Positions 28,572 to 32,264 of a DNA stretch of 32,264 bases are shown here, piece by piece. Origin of the DNA: a virus. The notes beneath the pieces were generated by a model that made no database searches, was not told where the DNA came from, and saw nothing but the letters and a program-made list of their open reading frames with translations. The stretch is taken from the IMG/VR virus record IMGVR_UViG_3300004457_000957, positions 1 to 32,264 of that record. The stretch is one strand, 5' to 3'. The number at the start of each line of letters is the position of its first letter. Position 1 is the stretch's first letter. A program made the position numbers and the translations under genes.

Positions 28572-29588
28572 ATGGCCCAACTGTTTAAGACAGCGGCTTG
28601 CTTTACGGATATACATTACGGATTAAAGCAAAACAGCCGCTTACATTTAGATGACTGTCGAAGGTATATAGAATGGTTTATTGCAGAAGCAAAAGCCAGA
28701 GACGCAGAAACCTGTATATTTTTAGGCGACTGGATGCATCATAGATCAAGTGTTAATGTTGCAACAATGAATGCAACTATTAAAGACTTAAAATTACTCA
28801 ACGATGCATTTGAAACTGTTTACTTTATAACTGGTAATCATGATCTCTATTACAGAGATAAACGTGATATGAACAGTATTGAGTATGCTCGTGACTTATC
28901 TAACTTTGTTATGGTAGACGACATGTATGAAAAAGATAATGTCGCTATTGTGCCGTGGTTAGTAGGAGACGATTACAAAACTGTTTCTAAAATGAAGTGC
29001 AAGTATATGTTTGGTCACTTCGAATTACCTTACTTTAAAATGAATGCAATGGTAGAGATGCCAGACCATGGAGGCATAAATGATAAAATGCTCAGTGGTC
29101 CAGAATATGTATTCAGTGGGCACTTTCATAAAAGACAATACAAAAACAACATACATTATCTAGGTAATGCATTTCCCCATAACTATGCAGACGTTGGCGA
29201 TGACGAACGTGGTGCAATGTTTTTAGAATGGGGAGGCGAGCCACAATATGTAAACTGGACTAAAGGTCCTAAGTATAGAAAGTTTACATTAAAACAATTA
29301 CTAGATGATCATCAAAATTTATTAGACGAATACACCTATGCAAGAGTAATACTTGATGTAAGTATTAGTTACGAAGAAGCAAACTTTGTCAGAGAAAAAT
29401 TTGCAGAACAATATGGAGTAAGAGAATTACAACTTATTCCTGTAAAAGAAGAAGAAGAGTTTGAAGGCGGAGATATAACATTTGAAAGTGTTGATCAAAT
29501 TGTTGTTACACAATTAGACACTATCGAGAGTAATCTCGTTGACAAACAAACACTTATAGACATTTACCATAGCATAGAAATAGATTAA
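28572..29588 (+). CDS. 47: Recombination endonuclease subunit gp47 (Mre11/SbcD-like)
   Basis: Encodes 338 residues; T4 gp47 has 339. With gp46 it forms an SbcCD/Mre11-Rad50-like nuclease that resects DNA ends for recombination-dependent replication and helps degrade host DNA. The metallophosphatase motifs are all present: FTDIH (Asp13, His15), GDWMHH (Asp53 and His), GNHD (88-91, Asn89 and His90), GHFE (148-151) and GHFH (183-186). The C-terminal part is an acidic dimer/capping region. The start lies 4 bases after the gp55 stop; the stop shares a base with the gp46 start (TAATG). Confidence 0.95.
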   Translation: MAQLFKTAACFTDIHYGLKQNSRLHLDDCRRYIEWFIAEAKARDAETCIFLGDWMHHRSSVNVATMNATIKDLKLLNDAFETVYFITGNHDLYYRDKRDMNSIEYARDLSNFVMVDDMYEKDNVAIVPWLVGDDYKTVSKMKCKYMFGHFELPYFKMNAMVEMPDHGGINDKMLSGPEYVFSGHFHKRQYKNNIHYLGNAFPHNYADVGDDERGAMFLEWGGEPQYVNWTKGPKYRKFTLKQLLDDHQNLLDEYTYARVILDVSISYEEANFVREKFAEQYGVRELQLIPVKEEEEFEGGDITFESVDQIVVTQLDTIESNLVDKQTLIDIYHSIEID

Positions 29589-31357
29589 TGTTAAAAATTA
29601 AAAACGTATCAGCAAAAAACTTTATGAGTGTTGGCAACAACACACAGGCAGTTAATTTTGATAATTGCCAACTAACACTTGTACTAGGTCACAACTTAGA
29701 CATGGGTGGTGATGGTAGTAGAAACGGTACAGGTAAGACTACTATTATTAATGCACTAAGTTATGCTCTTTATGGAGAAGCACTAACAAACATTAGACGT
29801 GATAACTTAATTAACAAGACCAACGGTAAAGGGATGATTACTACCGTTGAGTTTGAGATCGAAGGTAAGGCATATCGTATAGAAAGAGGAAGACGTCCTA
29901 ATGTGTTGCGACTTTTTATAGATGGCACAGACACTTTAGATAACGAGCAACAAGGCGACAGTCGAGAAACACAAAAAGAAATAGAAAAGATTATTGGGTT
30001 CCCACATAATATGTTTAAGCATTTGATTGCATTAAACACTTACACAGAGCCTTTCCTCAGTATGAAAAACAATGATCAACGAGACATGATTGAGCAGTTG
30101 TTAGGTATTACTGAGTTGTCCTCAAAAGCAGAAGTATTAAAAGTAAGACAAAAAGATACTAGAGATAGTATCAAAGAAGAAGAACTGCGAATACAAGCAG
30201 TACAAAATGCTAATGAAAACATAGAAAAAAGCATTAAAGAAATTGAAAGCAGAAGCAAAGCCTGGCAAGCAAATAAGAATAATAAGTTGCAAGAACTAGG
30301 CAATGCAATTATAAAATTAGAAACTATCGACATTAACGAAGAAGTTAAAAACCATAGTATTGTAGACGATATCAATAAAAAAATGACTGATATAGATTCG
30401 CTTACTGCTGATGAAAAAAGATTACTAAGCAGTATTAAAAGAAGTTCAACAAAACTATCAGAACTAGAAAGTAACTTGGAAAGTGCTAAAGCAGGTGTTT
30501 GCCCAACATGTGAGCAGACTACAGCACATTTAGATACTCATGAGGCTTATACGCAAGAACTAGTAGAGAAAATTGAAACAGAAGCAGAGTATCTTAAAGA
30601 TCTTAATGATCAACTTTCAATTACACAAACAGCAATATCAGAGTTAGGTACTATACCTAACTTACCGCAAACAGAATATTCTAAACTTGCTGATGCTTTA
30701 CAACATAAACATAATTTAGAAACAATGACTGGCCAGTTAGGTGAAAAAGCAGAAGAAGATAATCCTTACACAGATCAGATAATAGGTTTAAGAGAATCAG
30801 GCATTCAAGAAATAAGTTTTGAAACTATGAACGAATACACTTATTTGCAAGAACATCAAGAGTTCTTATATAAACTACTAACAAGTAAAGATAGTTTTAT
30901 CCGTAAAAAGATAATAGATCAGAACATATCATATCTTAATCATAGGTTAGCATACTACCTAGAGAAGTTAGGCTTGCCACATGATGTAAAATTTGCAAGT
31001 GACCTAGGTGTAGAAATAACAGAATATGGTCGTGACTTAGACTTTGATAATCTAAGTAGAGGCGAACGTAACAGACTTATTTTAGGACTATCGTGGGCAT
31101 TCAGAGACATGTACGAAAGTCTTAATAGGCCAATGAACTTGTTGTGCATTGACGAACTTATTGATAGTGGCATGGATTCAATGGGTGTAGAGAATGCATT
31201 AGGCGTTCTTAAAAAGATGCACAGGGAACAGGGCAAAAATATTATGCTCATTTCTCACAAAGAAGAACTAGTCGGTCGTGTAAATAATGTATTGACAGTC
31301 GTTAAAGAAGGCGGCTTTACATTGTACAACACCGACACAGAGTATATTGATGCCTAG
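29588..31357 (+). CDS. 46: Recombination endonuclease subunit gp46 (Rad50/SbcC-like ATPase)
   Basis: Encodes 589 residues; T4 gp46 has 560. It is the ATPase partner of gp47. Visible motifs: Walker A GDGSRNGTGKTT (41-52, Lys50), an internal coiled coil interrupted by the zinc hook CPTCEQ (Cys305 and Cys308), the ABC signature LSRGERNRL (489-497), Walker B LLCIDE (Glu523), a D-loop GMD (528-530) and the switch His557 in LISHKEE. All key residues are intact, so it should be active. The gene is coupled to gp47 by a one-base stop/start overlap and overlaps the next gene by 8 bases. Confidence 0.95.
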   Translation: MLKIKNVSAKNFMSVGNNTQAVNFDNCQLTLVLGHNLDMGGDGSRNGTGKTTIINALSYALYGEALTNIRRDNLINKTNGKGMITTVEFEIEGKAYRIERGRRPNVLRLFIDGTDTLDNEQQGDSRETQKEIEKIIGFPHNMFKHLIALNTYTEPFLSMKNNDQRDMIEQLLGITELSSKAEVLKVRQKDTRDSIKEEELRIQAVQNANENIEKSIKEIESRSKAWQANKNNKLQELGNAIIKLETIDINEEVKNHSIVDDINKKMTDIDSLTADEKRLLSSIKRSSTKLSELESNLESAKAGVCPTCEQTTAHLDTHEAYTQELVEKIETEAEYLKDLNDQLSITQTAISELGTIPNLPQTEYSKLADALQHKHNLETMTGQLGEKAEEDNPYTDQIIGLRESGIQEISFETMNEYTYLQEHQEFLYKLLTSKDSFIRKKIIDQNISYLNHRLAYYLEKLGLPHDVKFASDLGVEITEYGRDLDFDNLSRGERNRLILGLSWAFRDMYESLNRPMNLLCIDELIDSGMDSMGVENALGVLKKMHREQGKNIMLISHKEELVGRVNNVLTVVKEGGFTLYNTDTEYIDA

Positions 31358-31778
31358 TCCATGGAAATTTAATAATAAAACAGTAGACACGTTACCAGAA
31401 GATTGCGAAGCATTTGTATATCTAATTACAAATAAAGACAATGGCAAGATGTATGTTGGTAAGAAACTTGCTAAATTCAAAACAACCAAGCCTCCCTTAA
31501 AAGGAAAAAAGAACAAACGTCGTGGTACTAAAGAAAGCGACTGGAAAACCTATTGGGGTAGTTCAGATCATCTAAATGCAGATGTAGAATTACTAGGCGA
31601 AGACACCTTTACCAGAGAAATTTTATATTTTTGCCCTACCAGAGGCATAGCAAGTTACCTAGAAGCAAGAGAACAATTCGAAAGAAAAGTCTTGCTATCA
31701 GACGATTATTATAACGGAATCATCAATGTTAGAGTAGGTGGTTCACAAATACTCAAAGAGCACTTCAAGAAGATATAA
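31350..31778 (+). CDS. GIY-YIG-like endonuclease
   Basis: Encodes 142 residues from the ATG at 31350; a TTG one codon earlier is a poorer start. The N-terminal motif FVYLITNKDNGKMYVGKK (22-39) is a GIY-YIG variant (VYL for GIY, YVG for YIG). Further family-like parts are SDWKTYWGSS (63-72), a conserved FTREILYF helix region, and YLEAREQFE (103-111) with Glu105 or Glu108 as the likely metal-binding Glu. A basic Lys-rich segment at 40-62 may contact DNA. There is no separate DNA-binding repeat domain, unlike the longer homing nucleases such as I-TevI. It starts inside the end of gp46 and is probably translated with it. It may be a free-standing homing or repair-type nuclease; the choice is open. 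Confidence 0.75.
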   Translation: MPSPWKFNNKTVDTLPEDCEAFVYLITNKDNGKMYVGKKLAKFKTTKPPLKGKKNKRRGTKESDWKTYWGSSDHLNADVELLGEDTFTREILYFCPTRGIASYLEAREQFERKVLLSDDYYNGIINVRVGGSQILKEHFKKI

Positions 31779-32134
31779 CTATATATTGATTAAGGCACAT
31801 CAGACGTAAAGTCAAAGCAAGGCACACACAGGACTATACACCGGCCCCAACAGAGGCATTGAATATCTGGCTCCTCGACAATCCGGCAATGGAAACACCC
31901 GGTGCGAGAATTGGAGATGTATAGCGGCAAAGATACAAACACACGACAAACAGTATTAAAAGAATGTAGGCAATGAGAAAAAGCAACCTACAAGTTTGTG
32001 TAACCAAACTCTACCAGGTTACATAAATTTCCGTGAGACACGAGACGGTAGTGTATGGGGACAGAAGGCTCACTGGTTCCTAATAGCACCCGAGTTAGAG
32101 ATGGTAATGGTTCACTTGATGAGACCTTTCATTG

Positions 32135-32154
32135 TTCTCCTTGCTTAAGGAGAA
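32135..32154. other. Perfect 8-bp hairpin containing a Shine-Dalgarno-like arm
   Basis: TTCTCCTT, loop GCTT, AAGGAGAA. The 3' arm on the plus strand is an ideal ribosome binding site, followed by AATT-like spacing and an ATG that opens only a five-codon frame (MAQVT). No T run follows on either strand, so it is not a standard intrinsic terminator. It could be a stem of a structured RNA or a translational control hairpin. Confidence 0.5.
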
Positions 32155-32247
32155 TTATGGCTCAAGTTACTTGATAAGTAAAACAAAAGAAAAACTTTCA
32201 AACAAAAGAATATGTGAATGAAATGAACATATGAATGTAGTTTGGAA

Positions 32248-32262
32248 AGACACGAAGTGTCT
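32248..32262. terminator. Hairpin at the right edge, possible terminator
   Basis: AGACAC, loop GAA, GTGTCT: a perfect 6-bp stem with a tight loop. Only two bases follow in the window, so a T run cannot be judged. It could terminate the gp55-gp47-gp46 transcript. Confidence 0.3.
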
Positions 32263-32264
32263 AT

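Larger units (their letters stand above)
31779..32264 (+). other. 486 bases without a convincing gene; possible structured RNA
   Basis: By hand count 31801-32160 holds 161 G or C in 360 (45%), reaching 52-53% at 31801-31920 and 32041-32100, well above the surrounding genes. Only tiny open frames occur: 31917-31976 (19 aa), 31973-32026 (17 aa, ATGA overlap with the former) and 32055-32174 (39 aa), none with a recognised product and most without a ribosome binding site. Paired segments visible: CACCGG 31839-31844 with CCGGTG 31899-31904; TGTAACC 31999-32005 with GGTTACA 32017-32023; AGTTTG 31993-31998 with CAAACT 32005-32010, which competes with the former; TTCTCCTT with AAGGAGAA at 32135-32154. 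No tRNA cloverleaf or T-loop was found. From about 32165 the base content returns to AT-rich. A large phage ncRNA or decayed genes both remain possible. Confidence 0.35.

Noticed and set aside
31779-32160. tRNA, tmRNA or group I intron in the right-end gap
   Set aside because: No T-loop, cloverleaf, tag-like frame or group I core elements could be found by eye, despite the neighbouring GIY-YIG gene.
31917-32174. Three small plus-strand frames of 19, 17 and 39 codons
   Set aside because: No recognised product. The first has GGAG directly against its ATG, the third has no ribosome binding site, and frames overlap in a way expected by chance. An ATGA overlap between the first two is noted but not enough.
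32231-32264. Possible gene start (MNVVWKDTKCL) running off the right edge
   Set aside because: Only 11 codons are visible, no ribosome binding site precedes it, and the same bases form a perfect hairpin.
1-32264. CRISPR array, insertion sequence, integrase or attachment site
   Set aside because: No regularly spaced repeats, transposase or integrase-like protein, or terminal inverted repeats were seen.

Overview
This window looks like part of the genome of an AT-rich marine T4-like myovirus (sampled stretches are about one third G+C). The low G+C, the T4 core genes and their similarity to cyanophage and pelagiphage versions suggest a phage of Pelagibacter, Prochlorococcus or a similar low-GC marine host. 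The host is inferred and no gene here proves it.

Layout. (1) About 1-15749, minus strand: one uninterrupted reading frame of at least 5,249 codons that runs off the left edge. I read every codon of this frame and found no stop. It encodes a giant virion structural (baseplate or fibre) protein with an embedded YHYH-like domain, Gly-rich stretches and GxGY repeats. (2) 15753-20304, minus strand: an enlarged gp6 (baseplate wedge) and gp25 (baseplate wedge). (3) 20421-21475, plus strand: a three-gene island (small unknown protein, alpha/beta hydrolase with a full Ser-Asp-His triad, small coiled-coil protein) set inside the minus-strand baseplate block. (4) 21459-27578, minus strand: gp5-like hub/spike, an 838-aa probable hub protein, gp53 and the gp48-like tube cap, tightly packed. 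(5) 27579-27703: a divergent regulatory region with two late-type GATAAATA motifs facing opposite ways and a near-consensus sigma-70 promoter. (6) 27704-31778, plus strand: gp55 late sigma factor, gp47 and gp46 (SbcCD-like recombination nuclease) and a GIY-YIG-like endonuclease. (7) 31779-32264: no convincing gene; higher G+C with several perfect hairpins, possibly a structured RNA.

How it works together. The minus-strand genes build the baseplate: hub and spike (gp5 and its neighbour), wedges (gp53, gp6, gp25), tube cap (gp48) and the giant peripheral protein. The plus-strand genes from 27704 handle late-transcription switching and replication/recombination. gp55 directs RNA polymerase to late promoters of the TATAAATA type. 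GATAAATA motifs precede gp48 and gp25 on the minus strand and also precede gp55 itself, which suggests gp55 drives the baseplate operons and reinforces its own expression.
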